A stretch of DNA of 62,460 bases from Paenibacillus caseinilyticus (GCF_027533645.1 NZ_JAQAGY010000033.1:1-62460); one strand, 5' to 3'; shown: positions 33,007 to 42,039, counted from the stretch's first letter. Program-made: numbers and translations. The notes: generated by a model not told the origin, from the sequence alone.

Positions 33007-33549
33007 CTACTGCTCCATTTGCTTGGCCAGGAAGCCGGCAGCCGTCTCGGCCATCTTGAGTTCCATCTGACCCATTTTGACGCTCTCATCCTTGTTGATG
33101 AGGATGACGGAACCGATCGGGTCGCCGCCGGCGACGATCGGTGCGATGACATAAGAACTGTAAGCTTCGCTTATATCCTTCAGCATTTCATAAGTGCCCT
33201 GATTGCTTTCCATCGTGGACTTCCGGTTCTCCATACACTGCTCGATCAGAGGCCCCACGCTTTTCTCCAAATAGTCCTTCTTGGAACCGCCGGCCACGGC
33301 GATCACGTTATCCCGGTCGGAGATCATCGTAATATGGTTCGTGCTTTCATAAAGCGATTCGGCATATTCCTTGGCGAAATCGCCAAGTTCACCGATAGGG
33401 GAGTATTTCTTCAGAATAACCTCTCCATCGCGGTCCACGAAAATTTCAAGCGGGTCCCCCTCGCGGATCCGGAGGGTACGGCGAATCTCCTTGGGGATTA
33501 CGACCCTGCCAAGATCGTCGATGCGACGAACAATTCCAGTTGCTTTCAT
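33007..33549 (-). CDS. spoVT: Stage V sporulation protein T
   Basis: Forespore transcription regulator that tunes sigma-G genes. 180 residues: N-terminal AbrB-type swapped-hairpin DNA-binding domain (MKATGIVRRIDDLGRVVIPK through ILKKYSP, about 1-53) and a C-terminal GAF-like domain (about 60-178) with a VIAVAGGSKKDYLEK segment. Length and both domains match B. subtilis SpoVT (178). Monocistronic: terminator immediately after, about 250 bp before the next gene. I could not fix a sigma-G promoter in 33550-33760, and see no other gene there. Confidence 0.97.
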   Translation of the reverse strand: MKATGIVRRIDDLGRVVIPKEIRRTLRIREGDPLEIFVDRDGEVILKKYSPIGELGDFAKEYAESLYESTNHITMISDRDNVIAVAGGSKKDYLEKSVGPLIEQCMENRKSTMESNQGTYEMLKDISEAYSSYVIAPIVAGGDPIGSVILINKDESVKMGQMELKMAETAAGFLAKQMEQ

Positions 33550-33760
33550 AGGTTCTAGATGCCTCGCTTTCCTTGAAGAATGGGATAGGAACTGGATTAC
33601 CCTTTTAGGCCTGTATGCTCATGGAGGGAACTCGACTAGACTAACCATAGTATTCTTCGATTCCCAGAGGCTTATGCATCTGCTGCTGCTGGAGGCCCCG
33701 GGCCGCCAGACACGCTATGTACCCTGGAAAGCCGCTGTTTACATTATGTCCAAAAATAAG

Positions 33761-33793
33761 AAAACAAAACAGGACCCCCTTGAAGGGGACCCT
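33761..33793 (-). terminator. Intrinsic terminator after the PrsA-like gene
   Basis: Stem AGGGTCCCC/GGGGTCCT around a short loop, then GTTTTGTTTTC on the minus strand, 8 bp past the stop. Confidence 0.88.
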
Positions 33794-33801
33794 GGTAATT
33801 G

Positions 33802-34953
33802 TTACTTTGTGCCTTCGGTTTTCGGCGCGTCCGCCGCAGGTGCATCCGTCTTCGGCGCATCTGCTGCAGGGGCATCGGTCTTTGGTGCTTCCGTTGCAGG
33901 CGCTGGCGTCGCCGGCTTTTCTTCCGGTTTCGGCAGCGTATTCGTCTCGATGAGCGTAGGCAGTTCTTTCTCCACGAATTCGTAGACTTTCGCTTCCGCC
34001 GCGGAGGATTTCAGCTGCGGTTTCACTTCATCGAAGGTCTTCGAAGCACGGGAGTCCACTTTCATGACGTGGTAACCGTATTCCGTCTCTACAGGATCGC
34101 TGATCTTGCCGATCGGCAGTTCTACAGCGGCCTTCTTGAACTCGGGCACCCACTGGGACACGGAAGCATTCTCGTACTTGCCTCCCTGTTCCTTAGAACC
34201 CGGGTCATCGGAGTATTCCTTAGCCAGCGCTGCAAAATCCCCGCCGGCATCCAGCTTGCCTTTCACTTCCTGGGCACGCTTCAAAGCATCTTCCTTCGTG
34301 CGGTCTTTCTGTGTAGCCGTATCCTTCAGCCCGACCAGGATGTGGCTGACCGTAGCGGTCGTATAGGCAGCCGCATCGGTTTGGAGACTAGTGTCATAAG
34401 CGGTCTTCAGGTCCGCTTCGGACACCTTATTCTCTTCGGACACGATAGCCGTGATGCTGCGGCTTACAAAGTCTTCAAGCTCTTTTTCGGTCACATTGGC
34501 TGTCTTCAGCTGCTGTTCGAGGCCGCCTTCTTGTGCGCCGAGGAACGCCTTGATCTGTTCCATCTGCGTTTTCGTCTGCGCCGCCGCGTCCGTCTTCGCC
34601 TTCTCATCGGCACGGGAGGACAGAATTTTGAAGGTGACGAGCTGCTTCATCATGTCCTGCTGGAAAGCGGGATCGGCTTTGAACTGCTCGTACTGCTTGT
34701 TGAAGAACATATTGATGCCGATGAATTTGTCGAACTCTTCCCGTGTGACCTTCCCGCCGTCCTTATATGTCACAAGGACATCCGAAGGATTCCCGGTCGA
34801 AGCTGCGGGCGTTTCGGTTCCTGCAGGGGCTGGCGCCGGTGCCGCCTCTTCGTCTTTCTTCTTGCCACAGCCCACAGATAACCCGGCTACCAGCACCAGA
34901 GCCATCAGAGCCACCATTCCTTGACGCAGAGGCTTTTTCTTATTTTGCCACAT
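33802..34953 (-). CDS. prsA: Foldase lipoprotein, PrsA/SurA-type peptidyl-prolyl isomerase
   Basis: Extracytoplasmic folding factor. 383 residues: lipoprotein signal with lipobox LSVGC (Cys about residue 29), an acidic Ala/Pro linker, a SurA-like chaperone helix region (about 60-190), and a parvulin domain (about 205-305) with SHILVGLKDTATQ, DFAALAKEYSDDPGSKEQGG and GYHVMKVDSR. The C-terminus holds tandem ten-residue repeats DAPAADAPKT. It starts 14 nt inside the end of mfd. In B. subtilis prsA is elsewhere, so its place behind mfd is a lineage feature. Confidence 0.92.
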   Translation of the reverse strand: MWQNKKKPLRQGMVALMALVLVAGLSVGCGKKKDEEAAPAPAPAGTETPAASTGNPSDVLVTYKDGGKVTREEFDKFIGINMFFNKQYEQFKADPAFQQDMMKQLVTFKILSSRADEKAKTDAAAQTKTQMEQIKAFLGAQEGGLEQQLKTANVTEKELEDFVSRSITAIVSEENKVSEADLKTAYDTSLQTDAAAYTTATVSHILVGLKDTATQKDRTKEDALKRAQEVKGKLDAGGDFAALAKEYSDDPGSKEQGGKYENASVSQWVPEFKKAAVELPIGKISDPVETEYGYHVMKVDSRASKTFDEVKPQLKSSAAEAKVYEFVEKELPTLIETNTLPKPEEKPATPAPATEAPKTDAPAADAPKTDAPAADAPKTEGTK

Positions 34954-37900
34954 CTTGCAGTTCTCCCTTCGATTTGAGCGCGCGCTTGTACTGTACCAGG
35001 AACTTCTCGAGGGTTTCGATGGATTGTTCCGGCGTTAAACCTTTGCCCTTCAGTTCAATGACGATTTGCGGTCCGCCGATCAGCTTCACCCGGTTCTCGA
35101 ACTCGCCCGACAAGGCGAACAGCTTCTGCCCGTCGAGATTGGCGTTCTGTTCGGGATGGATCTTCAGCTCGTAATCCAGCCCCTTTTGCGAAATGGTCTC
35201 GATTGCATACTGTGCCCCATATACCTTCAGCCGGGCCGCGAGCAGCAGATTGTGCACCGCTTCCGGCAGGTCGCCGAACCGGTCGACGAGCTCATCGTGC
35301 AGTTCCGCCGCTTCCTCCAGCGACTGGACTGCCGCCACCTTCTTGTAGATCTCGATCTTCTGTACACTGTCGTAGATGTAATCGCCGGGGATGTAAGCAT
35401 CGAGCTGGATATCGAGCTGCGTCGACCATGCCTTCGCCTCCGGCACCGCCTCGCCGCCCATCTCCTTCTTGCGCTTGCTGATTTCTTCGCCCAGCATTTG
35501 CGAGTACAAGTCGAATCCGACGGACGCAATGAAACCGCTCTGCTCGGCCCCGAGCAGATTGCCGGCCCCGCGGATGGACAAGTCTCTCATGGCAATTTTA
35601 AACCCTGATCCAAGTTCTGTAAACTCTTTGATCGCCTGCAGGCGTTTCTCGGCGACTTCCGTCAGCACCTTATCCCGCTGATACGTGAAGTAGGCGTACG
35701 CGATCCGGTTGGAACGCCCCACCCTTCCCCGCAGCTGATACAGCTGGGAGAGCCCCATCTTGTCGGCATCGTGGACCACCAGTGTGTTGACGTTCGGAAT
35801 ATCCACCCCAGTCTCGATAATGCTCGTCGATACCAGGACATCGAACTCCCCGTCGAGGAAGTCGAGAATCGTCTTCTCCAGCTCCTGTTCGGACATCTGT
35901 CCGTGGGCCACTGTGACCCGGGCTTCCGGCACCAGCGCTGAGATCTGCTCGGCCATCTGGGTAATGCCCTGCACCCGGTTGTACAAGTAGTATACCTGTC
36001 CCTCGCGGGCGAGTTCCCGCTCGATGGCTTCGCGCACCAGATTCGTGCTGTATTCGACGACGTACGTCTGCACAGGGAAGCGGTTCTCCGGCGGCGTCTC
36101 GATGACCGAGAGATCACGCACGCCGAGCATCGACATGTGCAGCGTTCTCGGGATCGGCGTCGCCGTTAGCGTCAGGACGTCGACATTCGTCTTGAGGCGC
36201 TTCAGCTTCTCCTTATGGGATACCCCAAAACGCTGTTCCTCATCGACGATGAGCAGACCGAGATCTTTAAACTGCACATCCTTCGAGAGCAGGCGGTGGG
36301 TACCGATCACAACGTCGACCGTACCAGCCTTGACGCCCTTCATTGTATCCGTCTGCTCCTTCTTGGAACGGAAGCGGCTCAGCACCTGGATATTGAACGG
36401 ATACCCCGAGAAGCGCTCGCGGAATGTCTCGTAGTGCTGCTGCGCCAGGATCGTCGTCGGCACGAGCACAGCCACTTGCTTCCCGTCTATGGCAGCTTTG
36501 AAGGCGGCACGGATCGCCACTTCCGTCTTGCCGTAGCCTACGTCGCCGCAGAGCAGACGGTCCATCGGACGCGGCTTCTCCATGTCCGTCTTGATCTCCT
36601 CGATTGCGCGGAGCTGGTCCGTGGTCTCCTCGTAAGGGAACATGCCCTCGAATTCCTGCTGGTAATTGCTGTCGTTGTTGAAGGCATAGCCGACCGTAGC
36701 CTGCCGCTCCGCATAGAGCTTAATGAGGTCGTCCGCGATATCCTGCACGGAGGCCCGCGCTTTGCTCTTGACGCGGTTCCAATCGGTACCGCCAAGCTTA
36801 TAGACTTTGGGTTCCTTGCCTTCTTCTGCGCCGACATACTTTTGAACCTGATCAATCTGATCGATCGGCACCGACAGCTTGTCACCGCCAGCGTACATAA
36901 TGTGCAGATAATCTTTATGAATGCCGCCTACTTCAAGCGTGCCGATGCCGACGAACTTCCCGATCCCGTGGTTGACGTGAACGACATAGTCGCCCACCTT
37001 CAGTTCCTGGTAGTTCTTGATCCGCTCGGCATTCTCAATCTTCTTGTCTACCTTGCGCGCTTTGCGCTGCTTCTGCGTGAACATCTCGCCTTCGGTGATG
37101 ACCACCAGATGAATCCCCGGCAGCTCGAAGCCCGTCTGCAGCGTACCGCTTACAATCTGCGGAGCTTCGATATCGTAGTCGGCCAGCACCCGTTTCATCC
37201 GCTCTACCCGCTCGTCGCCGCTGGCCAGCATGATGACATTCGCATTCGCCTTTTTCCACCGCTCCATCTCGCTCTTGAGCAGATTCATCTGACCGTGGAA
37301 GCTCTGCATGACGCGGGACATGAAAGTCACGATGTTCTGCGGCGCCGTCTGCGGCACTTGCCGCAGGAACAGGGACATATATACCGTAGGATAAGGCCTT
37401 TTGTGCAGCAGCGTTTCGTAAGGCTTCGAGAGAACGAGCGCCGGCAGGCTCTTGCCGTCCTGCAGCGAATTCGTCATCCACTCGGCCTCGTCTTTCTCCA
37501 GCTGCTTCGCCGTCTCGAGGAGACGGGCCGGTTCGTCCACGATCAGGATCGTATCCTCCGGCATATAATCCAGGAGCGTCTGCCGTCCGGGGAACAAGAT
37601 CGACACGTACTTGAACATGGCCTGGAACGCATGCCCTTCGCGCAGCAGCTCGATCTCATGCCCGATGCCCTCGAGCAGCTTATCTTTGGCCGACCGGTCG
37701 CTCATCTTATCGATCTGCTCCTGCAGCAGTTCGTGAACGTGCTGGGCGGCGCTTTGTAACCGTTTTCGGTCCACAATGATTTCACGGCACGGCGGAATCG
37801 CCAAGGATTGAACCTTATCGATCGACCGCTGGTCGCTTACATCGAACGAACGGATCGAGTCCACATCTACGTCGAAGAGTTCGATACGGTACGGATGCGG

Positions 37901-38464
37901 CGATGTCAGCGGGAACAAGTCGAGAATCCCTCCGCGCACACTCAGCTCGCCTTTGCGCTCTACACGCTCTACCCGCTCGTAGCCGAGTTCCACCAGCCGC
38001 AGCACCAGCGCATCCAGCTCGACCGTTTCGCCGACGCTCACCGTCAGCTGGGCGGAGGCGATCGATGCGTGGTCCGGCAGCAGCCGGCGCATCCCCGCGT
38101 AGGGAACGACGACCAGCCCCCGGAACCCGGCTGCCAGCCTCGACAGCGCATCGATCCGCTGGGCAAGCATCTCAGGGCTTGCAATCGCGGCCTCGGCGGC
38201 CAGCAGCTCCTGGGCCGGGAACAGCATCACCTTCTCCGGCGGCAGCAGCTCCGCCAGGTCCTCGAACATCTTTTGTGCGGCAAACATATTATGCGTCACG
38301 ACAAATAAAGGCTGCTGCAGCTCCTCAAAAAGCGAAGCCAGCATCACCTGACGCGATGAGCCGGTCAAGCCGGCGATTAACTGCTCTTTCATCCCCGATC
38401 GAATACCGGATATGACGCTCTTAAAGTCGTTATCCTCGGAGAAAGCCTGAATCAAAGCCTGCAA
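34940..38464 (-). CDS. mfd: Transcription-repair coupling factor Mfd
   Basis: Removes stalled RNA polymerase from lesions and recruits UvrA. 1174 residues: N-terminal UvrB-like damage module, CarD-like RNA polymerase interaction domain (about 490-560, ELKVGDYVVHVNHGIGKFVG) and translocase motor with Walker A GDVGYGKTEVAIRAAF, DEEQRFGVSHKEK, TATPIPRTLHMS and the QLRGRVGRSNR motif VI. The C-terminal autoinhibitory domain follows. The start is a TTG at 38464 with AGAGGGG 10 nt upstream. It lies between fin and the PrsA-like gene. Confidence 0.97.
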   Translation of the reverse strand: MQALIQAFSEDNDFKSVISGIRSGMKEQLIAGLTGSSRQVMLASLFEELQQPLFVVTHNMFAAQKMFEDLAELLPPEKVMLFPAQELLAAEAAIASPEMLAQRIDALSRLAAGFRGLVVVPYAGMRRLLPDHASIASAQLTVSVGETVELDALVLRLVELGYERVERVERKGELSVRGGILDLFPLTSPHPYRIELFDVDVDSIRSFDVSDQRSIDKVQSLAIPPCREIIVDRKRLQSAAQHVHELLQEQIDKMSDRSAKDKLLEGIGHEIELLREGHAFQAMFKYVSILFPGRQTLLDYMPEDTILIVDEPARLLETAKQLEKDEAEWMTNSLQDGKSLPALVLSKPYETLLHKRPYPTVYMSLFLRQVPQTAPQNIVTFMSRVMQSFHGQMNLLKSEMERWKKANANVIMLASGDERVERMKRVLADYDIEAPQIVSGTLQTGFELPGIHLVVITEGEMFTQKQRKARKVDKKIENAERIKNYQELKVGDYVVHVNHGIGKFVGIGTLEVGGIHKDYLHIMYAGGDKLSVPIDQIDQVQKYVGAEEGKEPKVYKLGGTDWNRVKSKARASVQDIADDLIKLYAERQATVGYAFNNDSNYQQEFEGMFPYEETTDQLRAIEEIKTDMEKPRPMDRLLCGDVGYGKTEVAIRAAFKAAIDGKQVAVLVPTTILAQQHYETFRERFSGYPFNIQVLSRFRSKKEQTDTMKGVKAGTVDVVIGTHRLLSKDVQFKDLGLLIVDEEQRFGVSHKEKLKRLKTNVDVLTLTATPIPRTLHMSMLGVRDLSVIETPPENRFPVQTYVVEYSTNLVREAIERELAREGQVYYLYNRVQGITQMAEQISALVPEARVTVAHGQMSEQELEKTILDFLDGEFDVLVSTSIIETGVDIPNVNTLVVHDADKMGLSQLYQLRGRVGRSNRIAYAYFTYQRDKVLTEVAEKRLQAIKEFTELGSGFKIAMRDLSIRGAGNLLGAEQSGFIASVGFDLYSQMLGEEISKRKKEMGGEAVPEAKAWSTQLDIQLDAYIPGDYIYDSVQKIEIYKKVAAVQSLEEAAELHDELVDRFGDLPEAVHNLLLAARLKVYGAQYAIETISQKGLDYELKIHPEQNANLDGQKLFALSGEFENRVKLIGGPQIVIELKGKGLTPEQSIETLEKFLVQYKRALKSKGELQDVAK

Positions 38465-38554
38465 AACAGGACACCCCTCTCAACCACATCCAAAAGGTTC
38501 ATCCGGTCGCTGCTCCCCGCAGTACCTCCGGGCAGCGCGCCGATTCCCCAATCA

Positions 38555-38588
38555 CTAAAAAGGCCTAAGCGTATAACGCTTTAGGCCG
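38555..38588 (-). terminator. Intrinsic terminator after fin
   Basis: Stem GGCCTAAAGCG/CGCTTAGGCC, loop TTATA, then TTTTTAG on the minus strand, 40 bp past the fin stop. It separates the forespore gene fin from mfd. Confidence 0.9.
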
Positions 38589-38627
38589 GTCCTTCTACCG
38601 TAAAGCCGGATAGCCGGTAACAACCTC

Positions 38628-38858
38628 TTATTGCAGAGGATTCGCTATGAGCGACAGCTCCGGGTTGGCTTCCAGCGCTTCCTTGCAGTAATCGCATACT
38701 ACCTTGACGGAAACATCCCCATTCGGGTTATACGATATTATATCTCTCCGCTCTTCGGGGGTCAAGAAATGGAAGCCGAGCTGGTATTCGCTCACGCCCC
38801 CTTGTTCAATCTCTCCGATCAGTGTCTGGCAGTGACGGCAGGTATACTTTACGGCCAT
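38628..38858 (-). CDS. fin: Anti-sigma-F factor Fin
   Basis: Small zinc-binding protein that displaces sigma-F from RNA polymerase to allow the switch to sigma-G. 76 residues, the same as B. subtilis Fin (YabK). Two Cys pairs, CRHC (about 8-11) and CDYC (about 55-58), can hold zinc. GFHFLTPEERRDIISYN is the conserved centre. ATG 38858 has GGAGGAGG 8 nt upstream. A sigma-G type promoter is 48 bp upstream and a terminator follows, so fin forms its own unit. Confidence 0.95.
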   Translation of the reverse strand: MAVKYTCRHCQTLIGEIEQGGVSEYQLGFHFLTPEERRDIISYNPNGDVSVKVVCDYCKEALEANPELSLIANPLQ

Positions 38859-38905
38859 GGATTGTTCCTCCTCCGTACTCCGGCAGACCGGAGCGCACTT
38901 TTCCA

Positions 38906-38935
38906 TAGTATGGCCAGCTTGGGAGGAATTCATGC
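38906..38935 (-). promoter_or_regulatory. fin promoter, sigma-F/sigma-G type
   Basis: Minus strand GCATG (38931-38935), an 18-bp spacer, CATACTA (38906-38912). Both boxes fit the sigma-G consensus and are identical to those in front of sspF. B. subtilis fin is read by sigma-F and then sigma-G, in agreement. Confidence 0.75.
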
Positions 38936-38962
38936 CGGATACCGGTCCTAGCAGGAAAACAC

Positions 38963-39523
38963 CTATGCGTTGAAGATCGCCATCGTCTTCTCGAACGGAT
39001 GCTGCAGCATATGCTCCATCGCCTCGGCGGTACGGTCCAGCACAGCCGGAAGATCCGGTACTTCTTCCTTTCCGAAGGGGCTCAGCACATAGTCTGCGAT
39101 ATTGCGCCCCGGCAGCGGCCTGGAGACGCCCATGCGGATCCGCTGGAAGGACTGGGTTCCGAGATGCTGGATCGTCGATTTGATCCCGTTATGCCCGCCG
39201 GGGCTGCCTTGGTAGCGGAGCCGGATCGAACCGAAGGGTGTATCCATGTCATCATAGACCACCACAAGATCCTCCAGAGGCGCTTTATAGAAATCCATGA
39301 ACGCCCGCATGGACTCCCCGGACAGGTTCATGAACGTCTGCGGCTTAAGCAGATACACCTTCTGCCCCGCCACATGCCCTTCTCCGAGCAGCCCTTTGCA
39401 TTTGTTCTGCGAGATCTGGATGCCGTGCTTGTCCGCGAACCGGTCAAGCGCCATGAACCCGATATTATGACGGGTCGTTTCATACTGCCGCCCCGGATTA
39501 CCGAGGCCTACAAACCACTTCAA
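38963..39523 (-). CDS. pth: Peptidyl-tRNA hydrolase
   Basis: Recycles peptidyl-tRNA released during translation; the gene is spoVC in B. subtilis. 186 residues with VGLGNPGRQYETTRHNIGFM (catalytic His about 20), LLKPQTFMNLSGESM, and DDMDTPFGSIRLRYQGSPGGHNGIKS. The start is set at TTG 39523 because GGGAG lies 9 nt upstream and the product then begins MKWFVGLGNPG; a TTG at 39529 is also in frame. The gene has its own promoter and follows the rplY terminator. Confidence 0.95.
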   Translation of the reverse strand: MKWFVGLGNPGRQYETTRHNIGFMALDRFADKHGIQISQNKCKGLLGEGHVAGQKVYLLKPQTFMNLSGESMRAFMDFYKAPLEDLVVVYDDMDTPFGSIRLRYQGSPGGHNGIKSTIQHLGTQSFQRIRMGVSRPLPGRNIADYVLSPFGKEEVPDLPAVLDRTAEAMEHMLQHPFEKTMAIFNA

Positions 39524-39572
39524 CGCCAACTTCTCCCTTCACCTGCTCATGGTGCCTTTTTCCACTGGATTT

Positions 39573-39601
39573 ATCATACTCCAAAAAACGTCCAGCGCCA
39601 A
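39573..39601 (-). promoter_or_regulatory. pth promoter (sigma-A)
   Basis: Minus strand TTGGCG (39596-39601), a 17-bp spacer, TATGAT (39573-39578), about 45 bp upstream of pth. Nothing else is seen in 39602-39719. Confidence 0.5.
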
Positions 39602-39719
39602 CAGAGCCGAAGAAATTCCCGCCTAAAGACTTAGCTCTTCCGCTCTTTCCCCATAAACCGATCTTTTTCGAAGGGTTGCCGCCCGCGTCCCTAGCCTGCC
39701 TCTTACACGGCCATGAAGC

Positions 39720-39749
39720 AAAAAGCGCACCGGCTCAAGACCGGTACGC
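39720..39749 (-). terminator. Intrinsic terminator after rplY
   Basis: GCGTACCGG/CCGGTGCGC (one mismatch) around a short loop, then TTTTTG on the minus strand, 25 bp past the rplY stop. Confidence 0.88.
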
Positions 39750-39773
39750 CCTCTATTCCACGAAACCCGCCTC

Positions 39774-40424
39774 TTAAGCGTTCTGTTCCGCCTTCTCTTC
39801 CTCCGCCTCTGCAGCAGGCTGCTCCTGTGACGCTTCGGCCACGGCTTCCTCGGCTTCCACCGTTTCTTCCGCTTCCTTCTGCGGCGTGAGGATCGTTGCG
39901 ATCACATCGTTCTCGTCGGTCTTCAGTTCGATGCCTTCCGGCAGCTGAAGCTCGGAGACGACTTTGTTCTCGCCGACGTTCAGCGCGCTGATATCGATCT
40001 CGAGGCTGGCCGGAATATCACGCGGCAGGCAGCGGATCTCAATCTCATGGCGCTGAATCTGCAGGATGCCGCCTTCGCTGACACCTTGGGGCTCCCCGGT
40101 AAACTCGATGCGTACCGTCGTAGTGACCGGCTCATCCATATTGATTTGATGAAAATCAACATGCAGCACCTTACGGCTCAGTTGGTCGCGCTGAATTTCG
40201 TTAATCATGACCGGCTGTTTGCCGAACTGGGGCAGCTCCATGTCGATGATGGCATGCGGATTGGTTTTGAGCAGGGCAATCAGCTCTTTTTGGTCAATGG
40301 CAATGGAGGTCTGGGTCACCTTTTTTCCGTATACGACACCGGGAACCTTCCCCTGCGCACGCAGTTGGTTGCGCTCCCCCTTGGTGCTGATCGTGCGAGC
40401 TTCCGCTTTCAACGTTGTTGGCAT
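39774..40424 (-). CDS. rplY: 50S ribosomal protein L25, Ctc-type general stress form
   Basis: Binds 5S rRNA in the central protuberance. 216 residues: N-terminal L25 domain (about 1-93; KAEARTISTKGERNQLRAQGKVPGVVYG) and the C-terminal TL5/CTC domain (about 95-185; PQGVSEGGILQIQRHEIEIRCLP), then an acidic Glu/Ala tail. In B. subtilis the same protein is Ctc. ATG 40424 has GAAGGAGG, but this site is buried in a 22-bp hairpin that ends 5 nt before the start codon. Downstream of glmU; no prs gene intervenes. Confidence 0.94.
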   Translation of the reverse strand: MPTTLKAEARTISTKGERNQLRAQGKVPGVVYGKKVTQTSIAIDQKELIALLKTNPHAIIDMELPQFGKQPVMINEIQRDQLSRKVLHVDFHQINMDEPVTTTVRIEFTGEPQGVSEGGILQIQRHEIEIRCLPRDIPASLEIDISALNVGENKVVSELQLPEGIELKTDENDVIATILTPQKEAEETVEAEEAVAEASQEQPAAEAEEEKAEQNA

Positions 40425-40429
40425 AGAAA

Positions 40430-40486
40430 AACCTCCTTCATTTGGGTAAAACAAGCTTCCTCTATTTTACCCATATGAAGGAGGTT
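40430..40486 (-). promoter_or_regulatory. Hairpin that sequesters the rplY ribosome binding site
   Basis: Arms of 22 bp (40430-40451 with 40465-40486) have one mismatch and a 13-nt loop. In the mRNA the 5' arm reads AACCTCCTTCATATGGG and the 3' arm ends ATGAAGGAGGTT, so the full Shine-Dalgarno AAGGAGG is paired. The stem is followed by TTTTTCT directly before the ATG, so it also resembles an intrinsic terminator. It may act as a switch, an autogenous site for L25, or the glmU terminator. Confidence 0.8.
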
Positions 40487-40537
40487 CAAATCATCGCCCG
40501 GCCAAAAGGGTGCTGTCTGCCGGGTGGAGGGAATGCG

Positions 40538-41941
40538 CTACTCCGTTTTTTTCGACTGCGCCTTCTTCGCCGCGAACCGCGCGCGCAGCTTATCGGCATA
40601 CCCCGGCTTATTGACCTGCCGCTCCCGGGCAATCGCCAGGTCGCCTGCTTCGACGTTCGTCGTGATCGTCGAGCCCGCCACCACATAGGCGCCTTTGCCG
40701 ATCTTCACCGGTGCGATCAGGTTGACGTTGCTGCCGACGAACGCATCTTCCTCCACTTCGGTCAGCTGCTTGTTGAAGCCGTCGTAGTTGACCGTAATGG
40801 CACCGCAGCCGAAGTTCACGTTACGTCCGATCACCGCGTCACCGATGTAGCTCAGGTGGGACACCTTCACATCGTTAGCCAGCTTCGCGTTCTTGATCTC
40901 GACGAAGTCGCCGATCTTCACATTCTCGCCAAGCTCCGCGCCTGGACGCAGATACGCGAACGGTCCGATTGTCGTGCCGGCACCGACTACCGCTTCCAGC
41001 AGCACGGAATGCTTGATCTCCACGCCGCCGGCAATCGTGCTGTCCTGGATGTCGGCCTGCGGCCCGAGGATACAGTCTTCCCCGATCGTCGTGCGGCCGC
41101 GGATGACCGTGCCCGGCAGAATGACCGTATCTGCCCCGATCGTGACGTCGGCTTCGATATACGTGCTGGACGCATCGATGAAGGTTACGCCGTTCAGCAT
41201 ATGCGCCCGGTTGATTCGCTCGCGCATCGCCGTTTCGGCGACTGAGAGAGCCAGCCGGTCATTGACGCCGATGGATTCCACCGCGTCCTTCATCGCATAG
41301 CCTTCCACGATCTCGCCCGCTCCCGCCAGAATACCGATGACGTCCGTCAAGTAGTATTCGCCCTGGACGTTCTCGTTCTTCACGGCGGACAGCGCTTCGA
41401 ACAGCTTGCGGTTGTCGAAGCAGTACGTACCCGTGTTCACTTCCTGCACGAGACGCTGCGCTTCGCTGCAGTCCTTCTCTTCGACGATGCCGGAGACTAG
41501 GCCTCGTTCGTCGCGCAGAATGCGCCCGTAGCCCTTAGGCTCATCGACGACGGCCGTTAAGATCGTAGCGGCCGCCCCCTTCTCCCCGTGCAGCCGGATC
41601 ATGCTCTGCAGCGTCTCTTCGGAGATCAGCGGCGTGTCACCGCAGATGACGACCGTCGTGCCTTCTTCCGCCCCGAGCAGGTCCCGCGCCTGCAGCACGG
41701 CGTGCCCCGTCCCGAGCTGCTGCGCCTGCAGCGCATACTCCGCACGGTCCCCGAGGTAGCCCTTCACCGCTTCCGCGCCGTGGCCCACAATAACGACTGT
41801 ACGGCGGGTATCCAGTTTCTCCAGCACCGATACGACGTGTCCGACCATCGGTTTGCCGCATACGGGATGGAGCACCTTATACAGCTTCGATTTCATCCGT
41901 TTTCCCTGCCCTGCCGCGAGCACGATACCCATGATGTTCAA
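40538..41941 (-). CDS. glmU: Bifunctional N-acetylglucosamine-1-phosphate uridyltransferase / glucosamine-1-phosphate acetyltransferase
   Basis: Makes UDP-GlcNAc for peptidoglycan and teichoic acid. 467 residues: N-terminal uridyltransferase (about 1-230) with VLAAGQGKRMKSKLYKVLHP and GDTPLISEETL; C-terminal left-handed beta-helix of hexapeptide repeats (about 250-450) with ADVTIGADTVILPGTVIRG and the acetyltransferase loop around NYDGFNK. The start is TTG at 41941 or ATG at 41932; the ribosome binding site is weak for both. It lies between spoVG and rplY as in B. subtilis, except that prs is missing downstream. Confidence 0.95.
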   Translation of the reverse strand: MNIMGIVLAAGQGKRMKSKLYKVLHPVCGKPMVGHVVSVLEKLDTRRTVVIVGHGAEAVKGYLGDRAEYALQAQQLGTGHAVLQARDLLGAEEGTTVVICGDTPLISEETLQSMIRLHGEKGAAATILTAVVDEPKGYGRILRDERGLVSGIVEEKDCSEAQRLVQEVNTGTYCFDNRKLFEALSAVKNENVQGEYYLTDVIGILAGAGEIVEGYAMKDAVESIGVNDRLALSVAETAMRERINRAHMLNGVTFIDASSTYIEADVTIGADTVILPGTVIRGRTTIGEDCILGPQADIQDSTIAGGVEIKHSVLLEAVVGAGTTIGPFAYLRPGAELGENVKIGDFVEIKNAKLANDVKVSHLSYIGDAVIGRNVNFGCGAITVNYDGFNKQLTEVEEDAFVGSNVNLIAPVKIGKGAYVVAGSTITTNVEAGDLAIARERQVNKPGYADKLRARFAAKKAQSKKTE

Positions 41942-42039
41942 CTCTCGTCCAACCCCTTACTCCCCTATTATCGTTTCCCTTAAGTGATGCGTACCAGAGC
42001 ATTGCAGCTTTCCCGGCCCTTTTACGCCAAATCAAATAA

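Noticed and set aside
36215..37759. 514-codon plus-strand ORF
   Set aside because: Lies wholly inside mfd on the opposite strand; composition is typical of antisense shadow frames.
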